DNA from: Candidatus Gastranaerophilales bacterium
Lineage (GTDB): Bacteria; Cyanobacteriota; Vampirovibrionia; Gastranaerophilales; Gastranaerophilaceae
Reading direction: 5' to 3'
Assembly: GCA_944323735.1 (NCBI GenBank)
Contig: CALUTO010000002.1
Coordinates: 1-64,000 of the forward strand
Length of the DNA stretch: 64,000 nucleotides
The notes below the pieces were generated by a model. That model saw only the letters and a list, made by a program, of their open reading frames with translations. It was not told where the DNA came from and did not search any database. Below are positions 17,915-25,464 of this stretch, piece by piece (the first letter of the stretch is position 1; each line of letters starts with the position of its first letter). Position numbers and translations under genes: made by a program.

Positions 17915-18808
17915 ATGGAAATAAGGGTTTTAAGGTATTTTCTAACAGCAGCCAGAGAAGGAAGCATCACCGGTGCCGCCAACTCACTGCATCTTACCCA
18001 GCCAACGCTCTCAAGGCAGCTAAAAGAGCTGGAAACCGAGCTCGGACACAAACTGTTTATAAGAGGGAAACATAATATTATCCTCACACCCGAAGGAATG
18101 ATTCTTCGAAAAAGAGCGGAGCAGATTGTTGAGCTAGCAGAAAAGACTCAATCTGAATTTCACGCAATAAAAGATACGGTCTGCGGAGATGTATACATAG
18201 GCTGCGGAGAAACAGACTCAATGAAACATGTTGCAGCAGTCATGAAAGACATACAAACACATTTCCCCGAAATAAAATTCCATATACACAGCGGAAATGC
18301 TGAAGATGTTACAGAAAAACTTGACAGAGGCCTTCTTGATTTCGGGGTTCTTATCCAGCCTATTGACCTGTCCAAATATGATTACATTACCCTGCCTGAC
18401 AAAGATGTCTGGGGTGTTATTATGAGAAAAGACAGCACACTTGCAAAAAAAGAACATATTAGGCTAAATGACTTAAAAGGCATTCCAATCATAGCTTCAA
18501 GACAGATGTCAAAAAAATACTCTGCAGATAGCGGTTTTTTGGACTGGTTCGGTCAGGATTTTGAAAACCTGAATATTGCTGCGACATACAATCTTGTATA
18601 CAATGCAGTGATTATGGTAGAAGCCGGTATCGGATATGCTGTCACGCTTGATAAACTGGCCAATACATCAGAAGAAAGCAATATTTGTTTTAGACCGCTG
18701 TATCCCAAACTGGAATCAGGATTAGATATAGTGTGGAAAAAATATCAGGTATTTTCTCCTGCCGCAAAAATATTTCTGAATAAACTTGAAGAACGGTTTG
18801 TAAAATAA
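17915..18808 (+). CDS. LysR-family transcriptional regulator
   Basis: 297 residues. The N-terminal winged helix-turn-helix (residues 1-60; RYFLTAAREGSITGAANSLHLTQPTLSRQLKELE) is a textbook LysR domain, followed by a linker helix and a two-lobed effector-binding domain to the C-terminus. The effector is unknown. It follows the methyltransferase-like gene with 48 bp between but has its own perfect promoter and no ribosome-binding site, so it should be made from a leaderless mRNA. It is the last intact chromosomal gene before the mobile-element region. Confidence 0.94.
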   Translation: MEIRVLRYFLTAAREGSITGAANSLHLTQPTLSRQLKELETELGHKLFIRGKHNIILTPEGMILRKRAEQIVELAEKTQSEFHAIKDTVCGDVYIGCGETDSMKHVAAVMKDIQTHFPEIKFHIHSGNAEDVTEKLDRGLLDFGVLIQPIDLSKYDYITLPDKDVWGVIMRKDSTLAKKEHIRLNDLKGIPIIASRQMSKKYSADSGFLDWFGQDFENLNIAATYNLVYNAVIMVEAGIGYAVTLDKLANTSEESNICFRPLYPKLESGLDIVWKKYQVFSPAAKIFLNKLEERFVK

Positions 18809-18818
18809 AGAGATTTAA

Positions 18819-19058
18819 CGTGCTTGGCGAACAGTAAAGAAAAAAGCTGGTATAAAGGATTTTAGATTTCATGATTTGCGACACACTGTAGGTACTCGTT
18901 TAGCTCAAATGAATGTACCAGTACCTGTAATTCAGCAAGTTTTAGACCATTCAGATATTAAAACAACAATGCGTTATGTTCATACAGCTAATGAACAAAT
19001 ATTATCTGCAATGAACTTACTTAGTTCAAATCAAAAGGATTTAATTCAAAATGACTAA
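18819..19058 (+). pseudogene. C-terminal remnant of a tyrosine integrase
   Basis: About 79 codons from just after a stop to a TAA match only the end of a tyrosine recombinase: AGIKDFRFHDLRHT holds the catalytic His-x2-Arg, LDHSDIKTTMRYVH holds the second His and the nucleophilic Tyr. The N-terminal domains and the first catalytic Arg are missing, and the fragment begins ten bases after lysR ends. It lies immediately outside the left boundary of the resident element and is unlike that element's own integrase, so it is a relic of an earlier integration at the same tRNA-Ser. Confidence 0.88.
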
Positions 19059-19076
19059 TGGACACAGAATGGACAC
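19058..19076 (+). repeat. paired ATGGACAC repeats, likely arm sites of the lost integrase
   Basis: ATGGACAC occurs at 19058 and 19069, one helical turn (11 bp) apart, overlapping the stop of the integrase remnant. The spacing equals that of the AGTCCCC pairs used by the resident element, which suggests integrase arm-binding sites of the older element. Confidence 0.45.
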
Positions 19077-19084
19077 GACAAATA

Positions 19085-19122
19085 TTAAAAAACACCTGAA
19101 CTTCAATCATAGTCAGGTGTTT
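19085..19122 (-). terminator. original tRNA-Ser terminator, now stranded left of the element
   Basis: AAACACCTGA/TCAGGTGTTT, a ten-base-pair stem with a six-A run on the plus strand, hence a T run on the minus strand. It directly abuts attL, where the tRNA-Ser 3' end used to be. Confidence 0.7.
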
Positions 19123-19152
19123 AAATGGAGGAGGAGGTGGGATTCGAACCCA
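19122..19152. other. attL (tRNA-Ser 3' fragment)
   Basis: A 31-base block identical to 30734-30764, containing the terminal 27 bases of tRNA-Ser including the T-loop part and CCA, plus four bases beyond. Identity stops abruptly after position 19152, so the rest of the tRNA is absent here. Confidence 0.93.
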
Positions 19153-19246
19153 TTTCTATAATTTTCGTAATCTGTTGTAAGCTGTCAAAATACTTGTTCT
19201 TGTTGACATTTAGATACAATTTAATATTGAAATCTATCTAAAATTA

Positions 19247-19284
19247 TAGTCCCCTTGCGTAAAATTAGTCCCCAACTAGTCCCC
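19247..19284 (+). promoter_or_regulatory. left arm-type integrase sites (TAGTCCCC x3)
   Basis: TAGTCCCC at 19247, 19266 and 19277; the last two are 11 bp apart. The same octamer, or seven bases of it, occurs twice with 11-bp spacing at the right end. Rare G/C-containing words in such AT-rich DNA, present only near the two att sites, fit arm sites for the element's integrase. Confidence 0.6.
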
Positions 19285-19315
19285 TAAATTAAAAATATTG
19301 TGATAGAATTACAGT

Positions 19316-21004
19316 ATGGATGAAAACATTCTCAAAGAAATTGATTGCCATTATAGAATTAATGATAAAATTAAATTTTTCTGTAAAATAAGATACCAAA
19401 ATGGTTCTTACTTTTGTTTAGATTTACCATTAGGCATTAATCGAGAATATATTACAGATCCCTTTGTTTGTTACGATGGTTCTAATAAAGTTTACATATT
19501 ACAACAATTAGAATCACCACTAAATAACCAAAAAAATACTTGTTATGCTTTTCATTCTTTAATAACAATTCCTACAAATATATATAATAATAAAGAAATT
19601 AAATTTAGGTCAATAAATTTTGATTTTCCTTATATAAATATATTTTTCTATATTTTAGACTATTTAAAAACAGAAACAGGTACACAAGAAGAAATTGGTC
19701 TGGTATATCAAAAAAATTTGAAATTTGAAAATTTTCATATTAACAGAAAATTTAGCTTTGATGTTAATGTAGGTTATCAATATGGCGCTGGTCGTATAGG
19801 CGGCAATGGAGGCCATTTTGATTTAATAAAATCAATAAAAATTACTTCGATAAAAGGAGAGAAAAATTTAAATGAATTTATTGATATTATAATTTCTTTA
19901 ATAGATTTTTTTTCTATATGTTTCAGACAAAAACTTTTGATTAGTAATATTTGGAGTAATAGAGATGAAAACTCATTAAACCAGGAAATTAGAATACAAA
20001 CTTCACAAGTTAGAATTATTGATAATAACTATAATTCAGAACATATAACACCATTTAATATATTAGCTTCATACGCTTTATTGAAAAGCAATTTTGACAA
20101 AATAATAAAAAGATTTTTACAGTCAAGAACCAGTGAATACGATGCATTTTCTATACTTTGCGATTTATACATGCAATGTCATGATTTACCTACAGGAATT
20201 CTATTACAAGTTAAATTCTTAACTTTTATGCAAGGTATAGAAGCTTTTGTTAGTAAACAAAAATGTAATGAAGATTTTCATATAGATAATAAGTGGAAAT
20301 CAGCAATAAAGAAATTTAAACGTGAAAATCCTAATTTGCCAAATGTTAAGGAATTAAAATATAGCAATCAACTATCATTTAAGGTAAAATTGCTCAATGT
20401 TATAAATGAACAAAATATTAATCAAATTTTAAACTTTAAATATGATAAAAAAGGTAATTATAAATTAATTTCTGAAATGGTTGATGTTAGAAATTACTAT
20501 ACGCATTATGGAGATAAAAAATATTTAGATCAAGTTCAAAATTTTTATGATTTAGTTGAATATACAAAAATTTTCTGCGAAATTCTTATAATGAAGGAAT
20601 TGAAATTTACGGAAAATCAAATTAAAATAAGTTTAGATAATAATTACTATTATTTAAGATATTGGAATAATGAGTACTGTAATTTAGACTATAAGAAATT
20701 ACCTGTAGGATATTCAAAAAGCACTTATTTAGGTGAGAGTGACTATTGGCTAGAAAACAAATATTTTTCAGCTATTTTATTTTGGAAAGATATAAAAGAT
20801 GATAATAGCAAAGTGAAATTAATTTATAAAAATCAAGTTCAGCAAGATAATGATAAAACGCCAAGAGCAAAATCAATAATAGTAAATAAAAATCTTTCAA
20901 AAGAAGAATATAACAATTTATTGAAACCATTCAAAGATTGTTACGATAGATACAAAATAGCACAAGAGCAAATTGAATATAGAAATAAAAAACAAACTAA
21001 TTGA
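19316..21004 (+). CDS. ApeA-like anti-phage HEPN protein
   Basis: 562 residues. The N-terminal ~250 residues are beta-rich as in the ApeA N-terminal domain; the C-terminal half is helical and has the HEPN RNase motif R-x4-H at residues 392-397 (RNYYTH), in the context MVDVRNYYTHYGDKK followed by long helices ending in the ApeA-like ILIMKELKFTENQIKI. ApeA proteins are single-gene abortive-infection factors that cut RNA after phage sensing. Very AT-rich with no visible ribosome-binding site, which suggests recent acquisition. Family assignment is from memory of the fold and motif order, not a search. Confidence 0.72.
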   Translation: MDENILKEIDCHYRINDKIKFFCKIRYQNGSYFCLDLPLGINREYITDPFVCYDGSNKVYILQQLESPLNNQKNTCYAFHSLITIPTNIYNNKEIKFRSINFDFPYINIFFYILDYLKTETGTQEEIGLVYQKNLKFENFHINRKFSFDVNVGYQYGAGRIGGNGGHFDLIKSIKITSIKGEKNLNEFIDIIISLIDFFSICFRQKLLISNIWSNRDENSLNQEIRIQTSQVRIIDNNYNSEHITPFNILASYALLKSNFDKIIKRFLQSRTSEYDAFSILCDLYMQCHDLPTGILLQVKFLTFMQGIEAFVSKQKCNEDFHIDNKWKSAIKKFKRENPNLPNVKELKYSNQLSFKVKLLNVINEQNINQILNFKYDKKGNYKLISEMVDVRNYYTHYGDKKYLDQVQNFYDLVEYTKIFCEILIMKELKFTENQIKISLDNNYYYLRYWNNEYCNLDYKKLPVGYSKSTYLGESDYWLENKYFSAILFWKDIKDDNSKVKLIYKNQVQQDNDKTPRAKSIIVNKNLSKEEYNNLLKPFKDCYDRYKIAQEQIEYRNKKQTN

Positions 21005-21052
21005 TAAGAATTGTTTTGTTTAATCTTAATACATAATATACATTTAAGTATA

Positions 21053-21370
21053 TTAATGCAAAACCCCTTTCAAAATCTTATGAACCATTAGGATTTCTTC
21101 CTCGCTTGCGGATTTAAGCATTGAATAGATGTCTGATAATAATTCGTCAGTGGTTTTAATGTGTGTTATGTCTAGCATTTCCGTTACATCAACACTGAAA
21201 ACTTTTGCATAATTTTCAACCAATTCTGCTGACGGATAGTTTTTGCCGGTTTCAATACAGCTTTGGTGTTTTGTTGCAATACCAACTTTTTCGGCTAGTT
21301 CAGATTGTTTCAAACCGTTTTTAGTTCTTAATTCTTGTATTCTTTTTCCTAGTAATTTTTTGAGTTCCAT
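21053..21370 (-). CDS. XRE-family helix-turn-helix regulator
   Basis: 105 residues from the ATG at 21370, which follows AGGGG; the frame is open further upstream but that part has no regulator-like sequence. Residues 6-60 are a Cro/CI-type HTH (IQELRTKNGLKQSELAEKVGIATKHQSCIETGKNYPSAELVENYAKVF). The rest is a short helical tail. It lies between the ApeA-like gene, convergent, and the divergent secreted-protein operon, so it may control the latter. Confidence 0.85.
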   Translation of the reverse strand: MELKKLLGKRIQELRTKNGLKQSELAEKVGIATKHQSCIETGKNYPSAELVENYAKVFSVDVTEMLDITHIKTTDELLSDIYSMLKSASEEEILMVHKILKGVLH

Positions 21371-21545
21371 AATAACCCCTAATTTCATGTTATGGAATGA
21401 ACTTTCGCTATAAACATTTTTAGAAGTTATGCAGATTGAAAATAATCGTTGTTTGTTATAGATTAGCAATAAATAACAAGGATTTATTTACAAATAATCC
21501 CTGTTTAAAATAGATATGTGTTAATTTAAAGAAAGGATTGATTTT

Positions 21546-22190
21546 ATGTATAAAAAAATAATTGTACTTGGACTATTATTTTTTACTTTAAATTCTATTG
21601 CTTTTGCTAAAGATAAAAAGTTAACTAGAGCGGATTATATAAATCAATTAAATAAATATATTGAAAAAATTAGTATAAAGATTGATGAAGTTTATAAAAC
21701 CTATGATGCTAAAGTTACGACAAATAAAGAATCAATCAAAAAACTAGAGAATGAAAAAGAACAAATATCAAATCAACTACAAAAATGTTATCAGGCAGAA
21801 GTAAATTCTGATTTTAACAAAATGATGAATAGTGCTTGTGGTCATTTATACGGAAAAACTACATATTTTAAAACAAGTTCCGGTTTAGTGGTAGCTGACG
21901 ATACTTATGCGTTAAATAAATGCCTTGCCAAACAACCAAATTCTACTAAAAAGAAACCAAGCTCTTGTAAAATCCTTGAAGATAAACGCAAAAAGATAGA
22001 GCAAGATATAAATAATTATACTAACCAAATTTATGTTTTTGAGAATGAGAAAGAAGCTGAACTTAACAATATAAAAATAGAAGCAAAAAATAAAAGTATT
22101 GAACTTACAAATGCTTGTAAACAAGATCACCCTAAGATGCAACTTTTTGGCTATTGTAATGATTTAGAAGTCGTTTTTACTAATAATTAA
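21546..22190 (+). CDS. secreted coiled-coil protein of unknown function
   Basis: 214 residues with a clear signal peptide (MYKKIIVLGLLFFTLNSIAFA, cut after AFA), then two long Lys/Glu-rich coiled-coil segments (about residues 45-80 and 145-190) separated by a cysteine-containing central part. Six cysteines in the mature chain may form disulfides in the periplasm. No known family recognised. AAAGG precedes ATG. The next gene begins 12 bases later, so the two are probably one operon. Confidence 0.75.
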   Translation: MYKKIIVLGLLFFTLNSIAFAKDKKLTRADYINQLNKYIEKISIKIDEVYKTYDAKVTTNKESIKKLENEKEQISNQLQKCYQAEVNSDFNKMMNSACGHLYGKTTYFKTSSGLVVADDTYALNKCLAKQPNSTKKKPSSCKILEDKRKKIEQDINNYTNQIYVFENEKEAELNNIKIEAKNKSIELTNACKQDHPKMQLFGYCNDLEVVFTNN

Positions 22191-22202
22191 TAAGGAATGA
22201 AT

Positions 22203-22919
22203 ATGAAAAATCAATATGCAGGTGATGTCGGAGATTATACAAAGTTAGGTGTTTTGAGGGGGCTTGAACAAGCAGGTTTCAGTATAGGTTTAAATTGGTA
22301 TCTAACACCGGATGAACCCGTACACTCAAAAACCTTCACTGACGGTAAGCACACGAAATTTTTAAAATATGATTGCGATACTCCTGACAAAGAATTACAT
22401 TGTGCGTTAAAGAAAATTGGTTTAAGCTATAACAGAACTGTTATAAGACTTGAACGAGCAAAACTTTTTAAAAATGCCCTCTTTTGGAACAAGATATTAG
22501 ATGCCAAAATCCGTGATAAATGGCATTTAGAAGCATTAAAGAAATTAAGCTTGAAAGATGTAATATTTTTAGATCCTGATAATGGGCTTGAAGTGAAAAG
22601 TACAAAACCGTATTCAAAAAACGGAAACAAATATACAACTTATCAGGAAGTTGCAGATTATTATGAAAAGGGTTCAACGGTAATTATTTATAACCATAGG
22701 GATAGAAAGCCGGAAAGTGAATATTTAAAAAGGTTTTATCGATTTAAGGATATGGAAGAAACTAAAAATGCAAAGATGTTTTATTTGAGGGCCTCAAGGT
22801 ATTCAGTTAGAGATTATTTATTTTTGATGCAAGAAAGGCATTTTTCTGACTTGGAAAGGGCTATTGATAATTTCTTAGCTACTGAATGGTGTCGTTATCT
22901 CAAAAAATATCTTCTTTGA
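22203..22919 (+). CDS. conserved NQY-GD-DY family protein, function unknown
   Basis: 238 residues from the second ATG, six bases after AAGGA. The N-terminus KNQYAGDVGDYTKLGVLR and the internal FLDPDNGLEVKS, KYTTYQEV and GSTVIIYNH blocks belong, as far as I recall, to a widespread family annotated only as hypothetical and often seen on mobile DNA. The DPDNG loop after a hydrophobic strand resembles the active-site strand of Rossmann-type methyltransferases, but this is only a resemblance. Operon partner of the secreted coiled-coil protein; its 3' end almost touches the convergent integrase gene. Confidence 0.65.
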   Translation: MKNQYAGDVGDYTKLGVLRGLEQAGFSIGLNWYLTPDEPVHSKTFTDGKHTKFLKYDCDTPDKELHCALKKIGLSYNRTVIRLERAKLFKNALFWNKILDAKIRDKWHLEALKKLSLKDVIFLDPDNGLEVKSTKPYSKNGNKYTTYQEVADYYEKGSTVIIYNHRDRKPESEYLKRFYRFKDMEETKNAKMFYLRASRYSVRDYLFLMQERHFSDLERAIDNFLATEWCRYLKKYLL

Positions 22920-22921
22920 CT

Positions 22922-24304
22922 TCAAAGACATTTTTTCTTTAATTTTGAATACAAATTGTCCATTGTAGTTGCGACTTGCGTTTCTTTGCTTTGAATTGCG
23001 TGAGAGTATGTATTTAATGTTACAGTTTTATCCGCATGCCCGAGTCTTTTGCTTAATGTTACCGCGTCCACTCCGTTCGCAATCAGCAAACTCGCATTTG
23101 TATGTCGGAGTTCGTGAAAAGTGATCTTTGGTAAATTATGCCGTTTTAAAAAGTCCATAAACCACTTGTAAGGTCTTGTAGGGTGTAAATCCTGTCCGTC
23201 ATCGTGCTTAAATAAATATTCTCCGTTTTCCCAAGCCGAGCCGAGTTTTAATTTATCTTCTGCTTGCTTTTGTTTGTACTGTTTCAGCATTGTAATCATT
23301 TGAGAAGATAGTGTAACTGTTCGGATTCCGTTCGCGGTCTTAGGTTGTCTTTCATTTACTCCAAATGTGCTTACATATTGCCGCTGTTTGTTTATTGTCA
23401 AAACACCAGTTTCAAAATTCACATCTTCCCATTTTAATCCGCACAATTCACCAGAACGCAAACCGACATCTATTGCAAGATAGATTATTGTTTTATATGT
23501 CATTGGCTCATTTTCAAGTTCTTTAAAAAGTTTTGCAGTTTGTATATCATCATAATATTTAACCTGTTTTTTAGAAATCTTCCCTAAATCAACTTTTTTA
23601 GCTGGATTTGAATGAATCAATCCCCATCTTTCTGCAAAAGAAAATATTGCACTAATATCAGTATGATGATTTTTTATTGTTTTGTCCGACAAAGGTTTTT
23701 CATTTGTCATTTTGAACATTTTATTAAAATCAAAACCAAAAGAATAGCATATTTTTTGTGCAGTTTTGATATTAGTCTTTTGTCCCTCTTTAATTCTTTT
23801 GCATGTTTTAGTAGTTATTCCTGTAATTTGCTGTAATTTCTTGTTTGTATATTTTGACAAAAAATCCGACATTATTATTGTCGGAGTATAAAAATCTTCA
23901 AGCCTAGAACCGTTATTTCTTAATTTGTTATAAAACTCTTCTAAGTGATAAGTTTGAATTTTGCTTAATTTAAGATGTCCCAATTCCGGTATTATTCGAT
24001 CTTTAAGTCTTGCTAAGCAGGGTTTTAGTGTTGCCGGTGCATATTTTATTTTTGCATATTTTTCAATCCATAGTTCCGAAATTTCTGCGAAAGTTAATTT
24101 TTCCCCATCAAGATAAGTTTTGTTTTGCACCTCATGTTCAAATAATATTTTCTGCCGTTCCAGTTCTTTTTGTTTTTGTCGTTCGGTTAAATTTGGCAGA
24201 AGTTTTATTGTTTTAGATTTTCTAAGCTTTTTGCCGTTTACATCATAACCACAGGAAACAATAACACGGTATGATCCATCTTTTCGCTTCTCAATGCTTG
24301 CCAT
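22922..24304 (-). CDS. int: tyrosine integrase of the island
   Basis: 460 residues. N-terminal AP2-like arm-binding domain (SIEKRKDGSYRVIVSCGYD), then a SAM-like core-binding domain, then the catalytic domain with Arg in DVGLRSGELCGL, His-x2-Arg in FHELRHTNASLL, His in LGHADKTVT and the nucleophile Tyr in LNTYSH. The core-binding domain is interrupted by about 60 residues that look like a Cro/CI helix-turn-helix (LQQITGITTKTCKRIKEGQ), an arrangement I recall from Clostridia integrases. It should recombine the tRNA-Ser att sites. Unusually it sits mid-element, not beside an att site. Stop of the repressor and start of int overlap by one base. Confidence 0.95.
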   Translation of the reverse strand: MASIEKRKDGSYRVIVSCGYDVNGKKLRKSKTIKLLPNLTERQKQKELERQKILFEHEVQNKTYLDGEKLTFAEISELWIEKYAKIKYAPATLKPCLARLKDRIIPELGHLKLSKIQTYHLEEFYNKLRNNGSRLEDFYTPTIIMSDFLSKYTNKKLQQITGITTKTCKRIKEGQKTNIKTAQKICYSFGFDFNKMFKMTNEKPLSDKTIKNHHTDISAIFSFAERWGLIHSNPAKKVDLGKISKKQVKYYDDIQTAKLFKELENEPMTYKTIIYLAIDVGLRSGELCGLKWEDVNFETGVLTINKQRQYVSTFGVNERQPKTANGIRTVTLSSQMITMLKQYKQKQAEDKLKLGSAWENGEYLFKHDDGQDLHPTRPYKWFMDFLKRHNLPKITFHELRHTNASLLIANGVDAVTLSKRLGHADKTVTLNTYSHAIQSKETQVATTMDNLYSKLKKKCL

Positions 24305-25017
24305 TATTCCTTATCCTCGCTTTTTCTTCTTTGTCGTTTTCGTATTTTGGGTTTTTCATTTTCTTTTTTTTGCATTTCTCCTATTGAGAAATCCATAAGC
24401 CTTTGTAATGCTCTTTGAGCTTTATACATTGAAACATCCATTTTATCTTGAAATTTTTCAGGTGGTAAGGAATTCAAAATATCTAAAAATTCTTCTTCCT
24501 TGTAAATATCCATCTTTTTAACGTCTTTATATGGAAGATTATGTCTTGTTGCATAGATTCTTCGAGCTTTTAAATCTCGCTTATTGTTTGACTTGCTCTT
24601 TTTATACACATCTAAGTATTCCCCGAGATAATACAAAAAACCTGCAAACGGCATTCCTGAAATATCAGAACTAAGAAGAAAATTCAATGTCTCAATCTGT
24701 TTTGGATTGTGTTTTTTCATAGATTCAAGTGCTTGCAAAGAGCGTTCATTTAATCCGGTTTTATTAACCATAGGATATTCCGCTAAATTCTTACAAGGAC
24801 TCAATAATAATAGGTAGTCTGATGAAACTTTTAATTTTAAACAGATTTTTCGCAAATTTTCAACAGTTGCTGCTCTTTTATAGTTTACATAAGAATTTAA
24901 TGTTGAATCGGGTATCCCTATAATTTTTTCAAGTTCTAAATAACTATAGCCACTGTCAAGAAAGGCATCTTCCAATCTTGTATAAAAATCTTCATGAAGT
25001 GTTTTGCAGTTTTCCAT
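24304..25017 (-). CDS. helix-turn-helix repressor of the island
   Basis: 237 residues with an N-terminal HTH (residues 8-62: RLEDAFLDSGYSYLELEKIIGIPDSTLNSYVNYKRAATVENLRKICLKL) and a long helical C-terminal part ending in a Lys/Arg-rich tail. It is cotranscribed with the integrase and diverges from the excisionase-like gene, the place occupied by the master repressor in phage-inducible islands. AAAGGAG is its ribosome-binding site, and two DnaA boxes lie just upstream of that, in its promoter region. Confidence 0.85.
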   Translation of the reverse strand: MENCKTLHEDFYTRLEDAFLDSGYSYLELEKIIGIPDSTLNSYVNYKRAATVENLRKICLKLKVSSDYLLLLSPCKNLAEYPMVNKTGLNERSLQALESMKKHNPKQIETLNFLLSSDISGMPFAGFLYYLGEYLDVYKKSKSNNKRDLKARRIYATRHNLPYKDVKKMDIYKEEEFLDILNSLPPEKFQDKMDVSMYKAQRALQRLMDFSIGEMQKKENEKPKIRKRQRRKSEDKE

Positions 25018-25029
25018 TTTTATCTCCTT

Positions 25030-25058
25030 TTGTGGATAATTTTAATTTTTATCCACAA
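25030..25058. promoter_or_regulatory. two consensus DnaA boxes as an inverted repeat
   Basis: TTGTGGATAA (25030-25039) and TTATCCACAA (25049-25058) are perfect inverted copies nine bases apart, each containing the consensus DnaA box TTATCCACA. They lie within 15 bases of the repressor start, in the divergent control region. Confidence 0.6.
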
Positions 25059-25146
25059 TTATCTCGCATAGTGCTAGCCAGTTGTTTTGCGGTTTTTCGT
25101 GCATTAATGGTCTTGTGAATAAAAAATATCTCATATTGAAATTAAA

Positions 25147-25167
25147 ACACAGGGAAATTTTCTGTGT
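25147..25167. promoter_or_regulatory. possible repressor operator
   Basis: ACACAG/CTGTGT inverted repeat around AAATTT, 40 bases before the excisionase-like gene and between the divergent promoters. Position and symmetry fit an operator; no second copy was found. Confidence 0.35.
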
Positions 25168-25206
25168 CAATTATGTGATTGGCAACTGGACAAGAAAGGA
25201 GAGGAT

Positions 25207-25464
25207 ATGCCAGACAATACAAAGATAAAAGATGTTACACAAAAACAAATGTTAACAATTCAGGAAGCGGTTAAACATTTCGGGATTTCGGAGTATTCAA
25301 TCCGAATGGGAATCCGGCAAGGAATTTATCCAGCAATCAAAATTGGCGGTAAACGTGGTAAATACCTTATTGATTCCGAGCTGTTTGAATTAACTTTAAG
25401 AAATGAAGCAATCAGAAATTTGAAAGAGTACAAAAAAGGAGAAGAAAACCATGACAAAAATTAA
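25207..25464 (+). CDS. excisionase-like DNA-binding protein
   Basis: 85 residues with a MerR/Xis-type winged helix (MLTIQEAVKHFGISEYSIRM, then GIYPAIKIGGKRGKYLIDSELFE). Proteins of this size and motif next to an integrase-repressor pair usually act as directionality factors that favour excision, or as activators. AAAGGAGAGG gives a strong start. It overlaps the next gene by 14 bp, so both are translated from one message. Confidence 0.82.
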   Translation: MPDNTKIKDVTQKQMLTIQEAVKHFGISEYSIRMGIRQGIYPAIKIGGKRGKYLIDSELFELTLRNEAIRNLKEYKKGEENHDKN

